Origin: Clostridium_AM tanneri | Lineage (GTDB): Bacteria > Bacillota > Clostridia > Clostridiales > Clostridiaceae | Reading direction: 5' to 3' | NCBI RefSeq assembly: GCF_033659955.1 | Contig: NZ_JARUJP010000016.1 | Coordinates: 37,346-101,345, forward strand | DNA: 64,000 nt | Shown: one piece after another, positions 7,851-16,995 of the stretch | Layout: every line of letters begins with the position of its first letter | Position numbering within the stretch: position 1 is the first letter of the stretch | Notes under the pieces: model-generated | What the model was told of the DNA's origin: nothing | Database searches by the model: none | Seen by the model: the letters and a program-made list of their open reading frames with translations, nothing else | Program-made: the position numbers and the translations under genes

Positions 7851-9542
7851 ATGAAAAAGATATCAAATATTAAACTTACTAACGGAATTCATTTTTTAAA
7901 CTTAGCAGCATTGCTGTCTATTTTTATAGTAGGTTTTTTTGGTCTAAGAGGAGTTACCATTGTTAATGACAATATGACATCAATGTATAAAAATCAGCTT
8001 ATTCCTATTACAGAATTAGCCAATATACGGTCAAATTATCTAAGAATTAGGATTCAGGTAAGTAATGCAAATAATAATTATACGTCAGAAGTCAATGATA
8101 AAATTAAAAACTATCAGAGTATAGTTGATGCTAAATTAGAAAGCTATAAAAAGAGCCTAGATAGTTATGAGAAAAAAGAAGTTGATAAATTTGAAGAGGC
8201 ATATTCTAACTATATGAACTTATGGGAAAAACTCAGCACAAAATCAAGTAATGGTGAAAAATTTTCAGAAGAAGATTTGGCTCAGCTGAATGATTTTGGA
8301 AGCAAAGCAGAAGATGCCCTAGCAGCTCTCCTTGCAGATGAAGAGAAGGATGCAGAAAAAGTAAATTCAGAAGGTGATGCTATTTTTATTGCTACAAGGG
8401 CTAATCTTTTTTATTTAGGCGTTGCTTTAATGGTAATGTCTTTAGCAATTGGGGCTGTTATAGTTACAATAATAAAAAAATCTTCTAAAGATATGATAAA
8501 CAAATTAGAAGTTTTGTCAAAGGGAGATTTTACTGTAGAGATTGAAACAGATCAAAAAAATGAATTTGGCATTATGAAAAAATCACTTGCTGAAACAGTA
8601 AACAATATTTCTAATATGTTAAAATTAATTAAGGATGAATCTCATATTATAGAAAATCACTCAGAAGGTTTGTCTGCTATTTCAGAAGAAATGGCTTCAT
8701 CCTCGGAAAATGTTGCAGCGGCAATACAGGATGTTGCTAAAGGAACTAGTGTACAAGCTGGAGACCTAGTAAGTATATCCGGTATAATAAATGATTTTGG
8801 TGAACAATTAAATAAGATGGTATTATCAATTAAAGATATTGACAACAATTCAAAAGAAGTAGGCATTATGACTAATGAAAGTAATGGAAATATGCAGATA
8901 ACTATTAATTCAATAACTAAAATAAGTGGTTTATTTAAAGAATTTACTAATAAAATATCAGGACTTGGCGAAAATATAAACAAAGTTAACGAAATTACTA
9001 ACCTTATAAATAGCATTGCTGAACAGACTAACCTACTTGCTTTAAATGCAGCTATAGAGGCTGCAAGAGCAGGAGAAGCAGGTCGAGGCTTCTCAGTTGT
9101 AGCAGAAGAAATAAGAAAGCTTGCTGAACAGTCTAAGACTTCATCTGAGGATATTAATTTACTTATTAGTAGTATATCTCAAGAAGCTGGCATTATTGTA
9201 AATGACAGTGTTGTTGTGAATAGTGAACTTGAAAAGCAATTAACTAACATTGGCAGTGTAATTCATTCATTTAGAAAAATAATTGAAGCTGTTGAAGATG
9301 TTACTCCTAAAATTGAAGAGGTAAGCAGCTCAGCTGTCGGCCTTGAAAAAAACAAAAATGAGATAAGCACTCAGATTGAAAATGCCTCTTCTATAGCAGA
9401 GGAAATATCTGCTTCATCAGAAGAAATAGCAGCATCTTCGGAAGAAATGAGCTCCTCTTCCCAGGAAGTTGCCCATACAGCACAAAAATTAAGTGAACTG
9501 ACAAAGGACATGATGGAGCAAGTAAACAAATTTAAACTATAA
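7851..9542 (+). CDS. Methyl-accepting chemotaxis protein
   Basis: Chemoreceptor of 563 residues. It has a first membrane helix (LAALLSIFIVGFFGLRG), an extracytoplasmic four-helix-bundle sensor rich in Lys and Glu, a second helix (ANLFYLGVALMVMSLAIGAV), a HAMP domain and a long signalling coiled coil whose tip reads IAEQTNLLALNAAIEAARAG. C-terminal EEISASSEEIAASSEEM repeats are probable methylation or adaptation segments. The ATG at 7851 is chosen because GGAGG stands 12 bases upstream; an ATG at 7797 in frame has none. It is closely similar in layout to the receptor at 60946-62643. Ligand unknown. Confidence 0.93.
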   Translation: MKKISNIKLTNGIHFLNLAALLSIFIVGFFGLRGVTIVNDNMTSMYKNQLIPITELANIRSNYLRIRIQVSNANNNYTSEVNDKIKNYQSIVDAKLESYKKSLDSYEKKEVDKFEEAYSNYMNLWEKLSTKSSNGEKFSEEDLAQLNDFGSKAEDALAALLADEEKDAEKVNSEGDAIFIATRANLFYLGVALMVMSLAIGAVIVTIIKKSSKDMINKLEVLSKGDFTVEIETDQKNEFGIMKKSLAETVNNISNMLKLIKDESHIIENHSEGLSAISEEMASSSENVAAAIQDVAKGTSVQAGDLVSISGIINDFGEQLNKMVLSIKDIDNNSKEVGIMTNESNGNMQITINSITKISGLFKEFTNKISGLGENINKVNEITNLINSIAEQTNLLALNAAIEAARAGEAGRGFSVVAEEIRKLAEQSKTSSEDINLLISSISQEAGIIVNDSVVVNSELEKQLTNIGSVIHSFRKIIEAVEDVTPKIEEVSSSAVGLEKNKNEISTQIENASSIAEEISASSEEIAASSEEMSSSSQEVAHTAQKLSELTKDMMEQVNKFKL

Positions 9543-9606
9543 GTTTTTAATACCATAACCTATTATTTAGTTTATTATTTATATTGTAAGGTAAAATATC
9601 ACTTAA

Positions 9607-9632
9607 GGCCCCTAAAATCTAATTTTAGGGGC
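9607..9632 (+). terminator. Hairpin after chemoreceptor
   Basis: GCCCCTAAAAT-cta-ATTTTAGGGGC, an almost perfect stem 65 bases past the stop; the T tail is weak. Confidence 0.7.
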
Positions 9633-9747
9633 TATTCCCTTACCTAAAACATTCCTTCGCTATTAACCTCCAATACAAATTTGACTTTAATTTTTGTTGC
9701 ATTATAATATTATAATTAGAATATCCTTAATCTGGGAGGTGTTGTTA

Positions 9748-10404
9748 TTGTCCTTACTAGAACTTAAAAATCTATGCTATGTTCACCACAATGATTTAAT
9801 ATTAGAAAACATAAGTCTATCAATAAATTCCGGTGATTTTGTTTCATTAGTTGGCCCCTCCGGTGGTGGCAAGAGTACACTTTTTAAAATCTGCTCCCAC
9901 CTGATCAGCCCCACTTCAGGAACTATTCTTTATAAAAATAAACCTTTTATTGAATATAACCCTGTTGAGCTTAGGAAAAATATATCCTATTGCTTTCAAA
10001 CCCCGCAACTTTTTAGGGATACTGTTATGGATAACTTAAACTTTCCCTATGCCATAAGAAATATGAAAGCAGACCTTAATAGAATAGAGAAACTATTACA
10101 TACCTTTAGCTTGGATAAGAATTATCTAAATAAAAGTATTGAAAACCTTTCAGGAGGAGAAAAACAGAGAATAGCCCTTATTAGAACACTGATATTTAAA
10201 CCTGAAATACTCCTTCTAGATGAAGTTACTTCAGCCCTAGATGTAGAAAATACCCTAATTGTTGAAGATGTTATTGAAGCTTTAAATAAAGATGATATTA
10301 CTATACTTTGGATTACACATAATCCTGAGCAAAGCGTAAAGTTTGCAAATAAAGTAGTAACCATTGAAAGTGGAAGAATTAAATCTGTGGAGGTGATACG
10401 ATGA
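9748..10404 (+). CDS. fetA: ABC transporter ATP-binding protein, FetA/YbbL type
   Basis: ATPase of a two-gene ABC exporter of the FetAB family, implicated in E. coli in iron export and oxidative-stress tolerance. About 218 residues with Walker A (GPSGGGKST), Q-loop (CFQTPQLF), signature (LSGGEKQRIAL), Walker B (ILLLDEVTSALD) and H-loop (WITHNPEQ). The TTG at 9748 is favoured because GGGAGG ends eight bases before it. The stop overlaps the permease start (ATGA at 10401). The permease is interrupted by a stop codon, so the pair may no longer work. Confidence 0.82.
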   Translation: MSLLELKNLCYVHHNDLILENISLSINSGDFVSLVGPSGGGKSTLFKICSHLISPTSGTILYKNKPFIEYNPVELRKNISYCFQTPQLFRDTVMDNLNFPYAIRNMKADLNRIEKLLHTFSLDKNYLNKSIENLSGGEKQRIALIRTLIFKPEILLLDEVTSALDVENTLIVEDVIEALNKDDITILWITHNPEQSVKFANKVVTIESGRIKSVEVIR

Positions 10405-11162
10405 GCAGCGGTGCAAACATGAGCATATATTCCCTACTGATTTCTTCCTCTCTAGTAGCTCTATCTCTCCTATTTTCATACTGGCAGAAATTGAAACTAG
10501 AAAGAGAAATAGTAGTTGGTGCACTTAGAGCTGTAATTCAATTAATAATTGTAGGATACATACTTAACTACATATTTGGTTTAAAAAGTCCCCTTTTTAC
10601 AACTCTATTATTAGTTTTTATGACCTTCAATGCTTCCTATAATTGTGCTAAGAGAGGTAAATAAATAAAGAATGCTTTAGCTATTTCCTTTATAGGAATT
10701 TCCTTAGGAACGTCAATTACACTATTCATACTCATATTTTCAAGAGCAATTAAATACGAACCCTATCAAATTATCCCTGTAGGTGGAATGATTATAAGTA
10801 ATTCAATGGTTGCCCTAGGCCTATGCTTTAAGCAAATGAGTACAGATTTTAAAAATAAGAGGGAAGAAGTACAAACTAAACTTGCTCTTGGAGCAGATAT
10901 TTACATTTCTTCTATTGAAATAATTAGAGATTCTATTAGAACTGGCATGCTTCCAACTGTAGATTCTACAAAAACTCTTGGAATTGTATCACTGCCTGGT
11001 ATGATGACAGGATTAATATTGGCAGGAACTTCACCGATAAATGCTATAAAATATCAAATAATGGTTACCTTTATGCTTTTATCAACTACTTCTATAGCGT
11101 CCTTTGTAGCTTGTTATCTAGCCTATAAGAGTTTTTTTAATAATCGTAAGCAGCTAATATAG
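10401..11162 (+). pseudogene. fetB: FetB-type ABC permease with one in-frame stop
   Basis: A full-length FetB/YbbM-like permease (about 253 codons, the family length) interrupted by a single TAA at 10662-10664. Translation upstream (MSSGANMSIYSLLISS... to CAKRGK) and downstream (IKNALAISFIGISLGT..., then VGGMIISNSMVALGLC and SLPGMMTGLILAG) is in the same frame without any gap, so this is a nonsense change rather than a frameshift. Several membrane helices are predicted. The conserved GMIISNSM and LPGMMTG motifs lie after the stop, so the truncated 87-residue product should be inactive. It could also be a sequencing error. Confidence 0.82.
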
Positions 11163-11218
11163 GGGCACCTCTCAGCAGATGCTCCTATGCTTTATTTCTA
11201 TATAATATATCTTTAGCC

Positions 11219-12223
11219 TCATCTATGAGCTAATTCTTTTTTCCGTGCTGGTAAAGGAGGTTGCTCCAGCCACTTATTATTAATCAATAAGTCTACTCCT
11301 TTATTTGCATAAAGCCCTACTTCAACAATAAGCTTTCCATACATAGCAGTTAAATCTCGCCTTTGGCTTTGCGCTAAGGATATTCCATAATTGCCAATTC
11401 CAAAGCTATTTAAGAACACTGTATGATTGAGCATAAATCTATCAGATAGTGGTGATTTTTCTCCAGAGTAAGTTAATACCTCTGAATCAAGAGAAATAGA
11501 TTGAGATATCTCTTCTTTTAGAAGTTTATCTGAAAATAATTTTACATACTTATCTGCCATTTCCCCTCCCTTAGTAAAATAATCTTTAATCTCCCTTGAA
11601 CTTGCAACTCGACTGAATCCTGCCATAAGTGCTTTTCCAATAGAATTGCTAAGCTGATTATAAAAAAGATGCTTGATTTCTAAAGAAGACAAGTTTCTTA
11701 TTTCCCCCAAATAACCAGCAAAGAAATCATTATTCTCTACAAACTCAATTTTACTACGGGTATCAATATATGGAGGTTTTACATTAATATCTTTTGAAGC
11801 TAGTATATTTATTACATTTTGATGAACTTCCTTCAATTCATCAATCCGTTCTTTAAATAACTTTCTAATATCTTCACGATTAGATTCAACATATGCAAAA
11901 GCAAAGTTATTAAAAGCAAATTTCACCAGATTTTCTCCGTAAACTATATAAAATTTATCGGAAAATAATCTGGAGGTATTGGTATTTACATCTTCCGGCA
12001 GTATGCCTCTTGGTACTGGTATACATTCTTCCATAAAAATATTAGCGTAATCAGTAATATGCTGTTTAGTTGCAGAAATGACATACTCTATATATTTTTT
12101 AATATCTTCATCTTCAACGTTACTTAAAAAATATGAAAATAAGTTATGTATCAATGAGTCAAAAACATAACTGTTCCACAGATGGCTAATTTCCGCAGTG
12201 GTTAACTTATCATTTAAGCTCAA
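11219..12223 (-). CDS. DUF3231 family protein
   Basis: About 334 residues built of two related all-helical halves, as in DUF3231 proteins, which are found mainly in spore formers and resemble ferritin-like helical bundles. The first half begins LTTAEISHLWNSYVF and the second LSSLEIKHLFYNQL; each has a later E/H-containing helix. The C-terminus KWLEQPPLPARKKEL is typical of the family. The TTG at 12223 is preferred since GGGAGGA stands about seven bases upstream. Function not established; a sporulation-linked role is inference from distribution. It is a single-gene unit. Confidence 0.85.
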   Translation of the reverse strand: MSLNDKLTTAEISHLWNSYVFDSLIHNLFSYFLSNVEDEDIKKYIEYVISATKQHITDYANIFMEECIPVPRGILPEDVNTNTSRLFSDKFYIVYGENLVKFAFNNFAFAYVESNREDIRKLFKERIDELKEVHQNVINILASKDINVKPPYIDTRSKIEFVENNDFFAGYLGEIRNLSSLEIKHLFYNQLSNSIGKALMAGFSRVASSREIKDYFTKGGEMADKYVKLFSDKLLKEEISQSISLDSEVLTYSGEKSPLSDRFMLNHTVFLNSFGIGNYGISLAQSQRRDLTAMYGKLIVEVGLYANKGVDLLINNKWLEQPPLPARKKELAHR

Positions 12224-12407
12224 CTTTATTCCTCCCAATCATTTTTAACTTTATAATACCTCTAACTAAATGAAAATATTCTTACTTAAATATATATCCT
12301 TCTGTAATTTTGGTGATATTAGAGGCAAAAGACTTCATATTATCTTCATATTTATTTTTTATAATAATTACTGTATATACTAAAATTCAATGAATGGAGT
12401 GAAAGAA

Positions 12408-13085
12408 ATGAGCTCACCAGGTTACGGTTATGAGGTAAATGTATCTAAAAAGAGAGAGTATAAAATACTACAAATATTATTTTCCTTAACTTTTAGTCTA
12501 TTTATTATTTTTACCGCAGTGAAGCTAACACTTATGTTTAAGCCTTTATACTATTTTGATATTCAATATTTGAATATACCGGAGCAATCAAATTTTAGCA
12601 GGGATGAAATAGTGAAAAACTATGATTATGTTATTAACTATCTATTAAGTCCAAAGGAGCAAGAATTCAATCTTCCTTCAATACCTTATTCAGAATATGG
12701 ACAAATTCACTTTAAGGATGTTAAAAGAATTTTTAATTCTATTGATCTTTTGCTGATTATAACTGGATTCATTAGTTTAATAGGTTCTGTTAATAATATA
12801 AAAAATAAAAACTTTCACTTTCTAAAACAAACTTCTTCAATACTAATAATTCTTCCTATAGTTCTTTTAACAGCCTTTATGATAAATTTTAACGCTGCTT
12901 TTACTATATTTCATAAAATATTTTTTAGAAATGATTATTGGCTATTTGACCCTAAAATAGATCCTATTATTAATATACTGCCAGAAAAATTTTTCTATCA
13001 TTCTGCTTTATTAATAGTAGCTCTACTAATTGTAAGCATACTATCCTTAAGGCTAATTTATAAAAAACTAGCAGCAAAAAAATAA
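12408..13085 (+). CDS. TIGR01906/DUF1461 integral membrane protein
   Basis: A membrane protein of about 225 residues with four predicted helices (about residues 20-42, 110-130, 145-163 and 198-218). Family hallmarks are YYFDIQYLNIPEQ after the first helix, IHFKDVKRIF before the second and FHKIFFRNDYWLFDP between the third and fourth. The ATG at 12408 follows GGAGTG by seven bases; an ATG at 12390 is less well placed. Function unknown. It stands alone and faces the CBO0543 gene across a shared terminator. Confidence 0.85.
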   Translation: MSSPGYGYEVNVSKKREYKILQILFSLTFSLFIIFTAVKLTLMFKPLYYFDIQYLNIPEQSNFSRDEIVKNYDYVINYLLSPKEQEFNLPSIPYSEYGQIHFKDVKRIFNSIDLLLIITGFISLIGSVNNIKNKNFHFLKQTSSILIILPIVLLTAFMINFNAAFTIFHKIFFRNDYWLFDPKIDPIINILPEKFFYHSALLIVALLIVSILSLRLIYKKLAAKK

Positions 13086-13161
13086 ACTTATCTTCTTCAT
13101 AAGTTCTACACATTTATCTATTATAATTTACTTATCCCCTTATTATAAAATAAATCCCCAG

Positions 13162-13203
13162 AATAAGAAGTGTATCGACAAAATTATTGATACACTTCTT
13201 ATT
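13162..13203. terminator. Bidirectional terminator
   Basis: AATAAGAAGTGTATC paired with GATACACTTCTTATT, a 15-bp perfect stem with T-rich tails on both sides, between convergent genes. Confidence 0.85.
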
Positions 13204-13222
13204 ATTTTTATCGCAGCTACTT

Positions 13223-13708
13223 TCACTTTTTAAAAAACCACTTATTATATTTTTGTGATAGGTAAAATGTAACAAAAAATGCAAGCCAAGTTATAAACCA
13301 ATTCCAATGAATATATGTAAGGATATCAGTATATCTTTCTTCAATTATCTCTATAATTGTTAGAGTAGTACAGTAATAGAAGTAGTATATAAATTTGGAA
13401 AGAGTTCTTTTCTTTTCAGGATAATTAACTACAAATATGGCACAAATAGCAGGATATAAAAAGAACTCAAATAAAAAATTTGCTTTAATTGCATATGGAA
13501 AAAATCTAATAGGATATTCAATTAGTCTAAACTCTGCAACGGCTAAACCTACTGAGCATGTCATTAGTAGTTTAAATAAATAAGCTACATGTGCTTCACG
13601 AATTTTATCTTTAGGAATGAATCGAAATAGTAATATAATTACTAAAATAATCTCATCAATATAAATTATATACTCCTTGCTCAAAAAAGCCTCCTTCTGA
13701 CTATTCAT
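13223..13708 (-). CDS. CBO0543 family membrane protein
   Basis: A 161-residue integral membrane protein with about five helices, matching the clostridial/bacillar CBO0543 family. Recognisable conserved stretches are EFRLIEYPIRFFPYAIKANF followed by EFFLYPAICAIF, and a C-terminal WNWFITWLAFFVTFYLSQKY. The function of the family is unknown. It ends 26 bases upstream-strandwise of the 420-residue membrane protein, with which it shares orientation and probably a transcript. Confidence 0.82.
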   Translation of the reverse strand: MNSQKEAFLSKEYIIYIDEIILVIILLFRFIPKDKIREAHVAYLFKLLMTCSVGLAVAEFRLIEYPIRFFPYAIKANFLFEFFLYPAICAIFVVNYPEKKRTLSKFIYYFYYCTTLTIIEIIEERYTDILTYIHWNWFITWLAFFVTFYLSQKYNKWFFKK

Positions 13709-13733
13709 TTTTCCTAGTAAATGTATAGCCGAA

Positions 13734-14996
13734 TTAAGAATTATTCACATCTAATTTTCTAACACCAAGAGCCTTGTGAGCCCAGAGTATATCCTTGACC
13801 ATCTCCAACTGACTCTCTATGCACTCTATTATGATAACCACCTCTGTTGCCCTTTTATCACTTTGTCTATCAATATGCTTTTTAGTTATAATCAACTTAA
13901 CGATTAGACCTAAAGCAAAACTTACAGATATACCAATTAAACCCCATAGTAAAGGCCCCCACTTTAAGACAAAACCATATATCCCTCCAAATATTCCACC
14001 TATAACAGCAAGGATAGCCGGTAAATCAAATAAACTGAGACCATCAGAACCATGAATAGAATCAAATAGGGCTCTTTGTTCACCTTTTTTATCCATAGGA
14101 ATAGCCATAATATTTTCTTTCTTAATTCCTTTCATCTCAATTGCTGTAATGGCTAACTCTAAATATATTGAATGCTCAAAGGTAGAAATAATATACATAT
14201 TATCATCTCCTAAGTTCTTTTTTAATGGCATTACAAAGTTTGGATTTTGGTAGTGTTTTTTTAAAAACTTAGATTGTTCCCAATCAAACAACTTGTTATT
14301 TTCAACTGTATTTGTATAAGCATCATACATAGCAAAAAAATACACTGATGGAATATTCAAAAGCCACTGCATATCTAAAGTAGACTTTACCTGTTGAAAA
14401 TCTCCTAATAAGGTATAATGCATTGCTGGAAGGAAATTAGCATTTAAACATATCACTATCCACCAAGTAACAAGAAAGAATGCTGTAATAAGTCTATGAA
14501 TGTATAGTTGGCCTGCACCTGGAATCAGCAATGACCAAATTGTTGAAACCCATGGACTTCTTTTATCTAAATAGTTGATTTCTATTGAACTTATTTTAAA
14601 AGGTTTAATTTCTGCATCTTCTCTGGCAGCCAACATATATGCATGGTTTAAATCAATTGTTGTTCTATAACTGTCCCAAATGGAGAATACGTATGTAGGT
14701 ATGTAGAAAGACATCCACTTAATATCTACAACTTCCTTAGCCTTTTCAAAGTCCCCTATAAAAGAGTAAAGAATCAACAAATTAATATGTGCATTGCGAT
14801 TTACAAGCACTTCCCATATAAACAAAAAAAATCCTCGTAAATACTTTGATAGTAACAAATGTCCCATTCCAGGAAATGCTATTGACCAACATGCAATTAT
14901 AAATGGATTTCTTAAATGTAATTGAGTTGTTCCTAGTAAACTAAGATAGGCTACTGACCTTTTTGCTAAAGGTTCGCCATATTTAAAGCTGCCCAT
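13734..14996 (-). CDS. Membrane protein with internal duplication
   Basis: A 420-residue membrane protein I cannot assign to a named family. Two copies of a roughly 115-residue unit are visible, at about residues 29-125 and 145-245. Each has the pattern P..... WS...PG.G.L, then a hydrophobic FFL..W helix, then NA, Y...GDF...K...D..W, P...F...D.Y..T. The PGxGxL start recalls TM2-like membrane domains. A C-terminal part has a soluble segment, a Gly-rich hairpin of two helices (about 325-370) and an amphipathic tail. It probably shares a transcript with the CBO0543 gene. Confidence 0.7.
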   Translation of the reverse strand: MGSFKYGEPLAKRSVAYLSLLGTTQLHLRNPFIIACWSIAFPGMGHLLLSKYLRGFFLFIWEVLVNRNAHINLLILYSFIGDFEKAKEVVDIKWMSFYIPTYVFSIWDSYRTTIDLNHAYMLAAREDAEIKPFKISSIEINYLDKRSPWVSTIWSLLIPGAGQLYIHRLITAFFLVTWWIVICLNANFLPAMHYTLLGDFQQVKSTLDMQWLLNIPSVYFFAMYDAYTNTVENNKLFDWEQSKFLKKHYQNPNFVMPLKKNLGDDNMYIISTFEHSIYLELAITAIEMKGIKKENIMAIPMDKKGEQRALFDSIHGSDGLSLFDLPAILAVIGGIFGGIYGFVLKWGPLLWGLIGISVSFALGLIVKLIITKKHIDRQSDKRATEVVIIIECIESQLEMVKDILWAHKALGVRKLDVNNS

Positions 14997-15318
14997 AATC
15001 TACTCCTTCAATCATATACTCTTCTTATATTATTCACATATTTTTAATAATTACACCAAAACCTACAGATAGTGGTGAACCTACAGATAGTGGTGAAAGA
15101 GGCTACAGAACTAATTAAAACTATATCTAGCAAAAACTGCCTATCTTTAAATATGGTAAAGATTATAATCAATGGAACAATAAATCCTTTATATCTTTAT
15201 CCATTTAATCCAGCTCCCCTCTTAGAGTAGTTTTTTCTAAGAGTATAATTTTATTCCTATAACTATAATATCCAACAGGAAAATGAAGCCCTGAGTATAA
15301 TAATTGCCTGGATAAATA
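14997..15318. other. Non-coding gap with promoter and short tandem repeat
   Basis: Apart from the 18-bp tandem repeat at 15061-15096 no ORF, RNA or clear regulatory motif was recognised. Confidence 0.4.
15061..15096. repeat. Perfect 18-bp tandem duplication
   Basis: ACCTACAGATAGTGGTGA occurs twice head to tail. In one frame it would read PTDSGE twice before a stop, but no start or upstream coding sequence supports a gene. Confidence 0.8.
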
Positions 15319-15365
15319 AAAATTCTCCTGTTAATTCAAAATCAATTGAGTTAACAGGAGGATTT
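15319..15365 (-). terminator. Terminator after NlpC/P60 gene
   Basis: AAATTCTCCTGTTAA paired with TTAACAGGAGGATTT; it overlaps the region just after the stop and has T-rich flanks on the minus strand. Confidence 0.85.
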
Positions 15366-15368
15366 TTA

Positions 15369-16430
15369 CTATTTAACCCTACGACCAGTTATGTAATCTC
15401 CTCTAGTCATAGGAGAAATCTTAATTACATCTCCGGTACGTGGGGAATGTATATATGCATTATTACCTACGTATATCCCCATGTGAGTAGGATTTCCGCC
15501 TTTACCAAAAAACACTAAGTCCCCTGGCTGCAGCTGATCTCTTGATACACCTACTCCATCTTGTATTTGGTTGTAAGTAGTTCTTCCTAGTGAAATTCCG
15601 AAGTGATTATACACATACTGAGTAAAGCCAGAGCAGTCAAATCCAGTACTCGGTGAAGTTCCTCCCCATAGATAAGGGGTTCCTAAAAAATTAGAAGCAT
15701 ATGCTACAACGTTATCGCTGCTTACCGCAGAATTTACAGTGGAACCGCCTCTAGATAAAGTTACCTTTGGTGCTGCAGCTCTTATACTGGCTACTTGATT
15801 TACCGCTGTACTTACTTCTGCTTGTTCCGCTGATGCATATTCTCTTTGATTCACTTTAGCTTCTTCTATCAACTTTTTCTGGTCATTTTTACTTTTATTA
15901 AGTTCCGCTAATTTCTTCTCATTCTCTGACTTTAGTGCTAATAAGTTCTTATTTTCTGTTTTCAACTTGTCTACTTTATTAGCTATATCCTTTTGTTTTG
16001 CAGTGTAATTTGAAATAACTTTATTATCAAAGCTGATAATTCTCTTTGCCATATCAACCTTTGAAACAAAGTCTCCAAGTCCCTTAGAGTCTAAGAGCAT
16101 ATCTAAATATCCGCTAGACCCATTTATGTAAATTGCTCTCATCCTTTTACTAAATAGCTCTCTTTGTTTATTGAGTTCAGTCTCAGCTGCTTTTAATTCA
16201 TTTTCTGAAGACTTAATATCCTTTTCCTTTGTTAATATTTGATTTTTGTTCTGGTCAATTTTGTCCATTACCCCTTCTATTTGGTTGTCCAAATTTTCTA
16301 TACTTCTTTCAAGTTCTTGAACCTTTGAATATGTATTAGTGGTATTTGATGATGGGTTCGCATAGACTACACCATTAACAGTTACTGTAAGTGCCAGCAC
16401 CATTAATAGCTGCTTTAATCTTTTGTTCAA
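15369..16430 (-). CDS. Secreted NlpC/P60 peptidoglycan hydrolase, CwlO-like
   Basis: A 353-residue secreted cell-wall hydrolase. It has a Sec signal peptide (residues 1-25, ending NGVVYA), a long coiled coil (about 30-200, rich in Leu/Lys/Glu, with an IYINGSSGYLDMLLDSKGL break), a short Ala/Val-rich linker and a C-terminal NlpC/P60 endopeptidase domain (about 235-353). Catalytic residues are Cys in FDCSGFTQYVY, His in PTHMGIYVG and His in AYIHSP. The architecture matches CwlO-type D,L-endopeptidases that cleave stem peptides during growth and are often controlled by FtsEX. Start is TTG at 16430 after AAGGAGAG. Confidence 0.9.
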   Translation of the reverse strand: MNKRLKQLLMVLALTVTVNGVVYANPSSNTTNTYSKVQELERSIENLDNQIEGVMDKIDQNKNQILTKEKDIKSSENELKAAETELNKQRELFSKRMRAIYINGSSGYLDMLLDSKGLGDFVSKVDMAKRIISFDNKVISNYTAKQKDIANKVDKLKTENKNLLALKSENEKKLAELNKSKNDQKKLIEEAKVNQREYASAEQAEVSTAVNQVASIRAAAPKVTLSRGGSTVNSAVSSDNVVAYASNFLGTPYLWGGTSPSTGFDCSGFTQYVYNHFGISLGRTTYNQIQDGVGVSRDQLQPGDLVFFGKGGNPTHMGIYVGNNAYIHSPRTGDVIKISPMTRGDYITGRRVK

Positions 16431-16633
16431 TGTTATCTCTCCTTAACTTCAGTCCTTATTATAAGATTGGGCATTAAATTAAGTCGTATACTTTATCAGT
16501 CCATAATAATGTCTATAATAAATATCTTACCAAAATACTTAGAAATATGAAATGCTACAATTTTTACCATCTCATATAGTATTGGCGTTTTTTTGTATTA
16601 TACGAAAATAATATGAAGATTTTATGAAGATAA

Positions 16634-16665
16634 AAATCTGAAATACCCTTTAGCATTTCAGATTT
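16634..16665 (-). terminator. Terminator after selenoprotein gene
   Basis: AAATCTGAAAT paired with ATTTCAGATTT, followed by a T-rich stretch on the minus strand, just after the TGA stop at 16671. Confidence 0.8.
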
Positions 16666-16670
16666 CACAT

Positions 16671-16979
16671 TCATTCTAATATAATTTTAAGATTTTCAGA
16701 AAACAGTACCCTTTTCGAATCTACAATTACCCTCTTATCTTCAACAGACTTAAATCTAAAAGATAGAAATATATGAAAATCATCCTTATCTATTTCTGAA
16801 AAACCTGCTGGAATATTTTCATCCTTTGATACCATTCTAACAGAAGGAATGTACTGAATCTCAGCACGATAGCCACTTCAGCAAGTTTTTCCTCCCATTA
16901 CAGTCATGTCCAAGACTATGGTGTTACAGTTTTTCTTACCTAAATATTTTTTTGCTCTATCAGTAATTACTATATCCAA
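16671..16979 (-). CDS. CC/Se motif family selenoprotein (UGA read as Sec)
   Basis: A gene missed by ordinary ORF calling because codon 34 is TGA (16878-16880). Reading it as selenocysteine gives one frame of about 102 residues: ...CNTIVLDMTVMGGKTC-U-SGYRAEIQYIPSVR... to KIILE, ending with a true TGA at 16671. Upstream and downstream parts are both clearly coding and match the small family whose members carry a Cys-Cys or Cys-Sec pair at this place. A hairpin starts 11 bases after the TGA. Start is probably TTG 16979 (AAGGTG nine bases upstream) or GTG 16988. It lies directly after a Cys-rich membrane protein gene. Redox function is likely but unproven. Confidence 0.85.
16851..16867 (-). promoter_or_regulatory. 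Candidate bacterial SECIS hairpin
   Basis: GTGCTGA-gat-TCAGTAC, a 7-bp stem with a three-base loop whose apex is 18-20 bases after the in-frame TGA, in the spacing range of bacterial SECIS elements. Loop details needed by SelB cannot be judged by eye. Confidence 0.6.
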
Positions 16980-16995
16980 TAAAATCACACCTTAT

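Noticed and set aside
10662..10664. In-frame stop of fetB as a selenocysteine or frameshift site
   Set aside because: The codon is TAA, not TGA, and the frame continues unchanged, so a nonsense mutation is simpler.
15061..15117. Short plus-strand frame with PTDSGE repeated twice
   Set aside because: No start codon or ribosome binding site upstream and sequence before it is non-coding.
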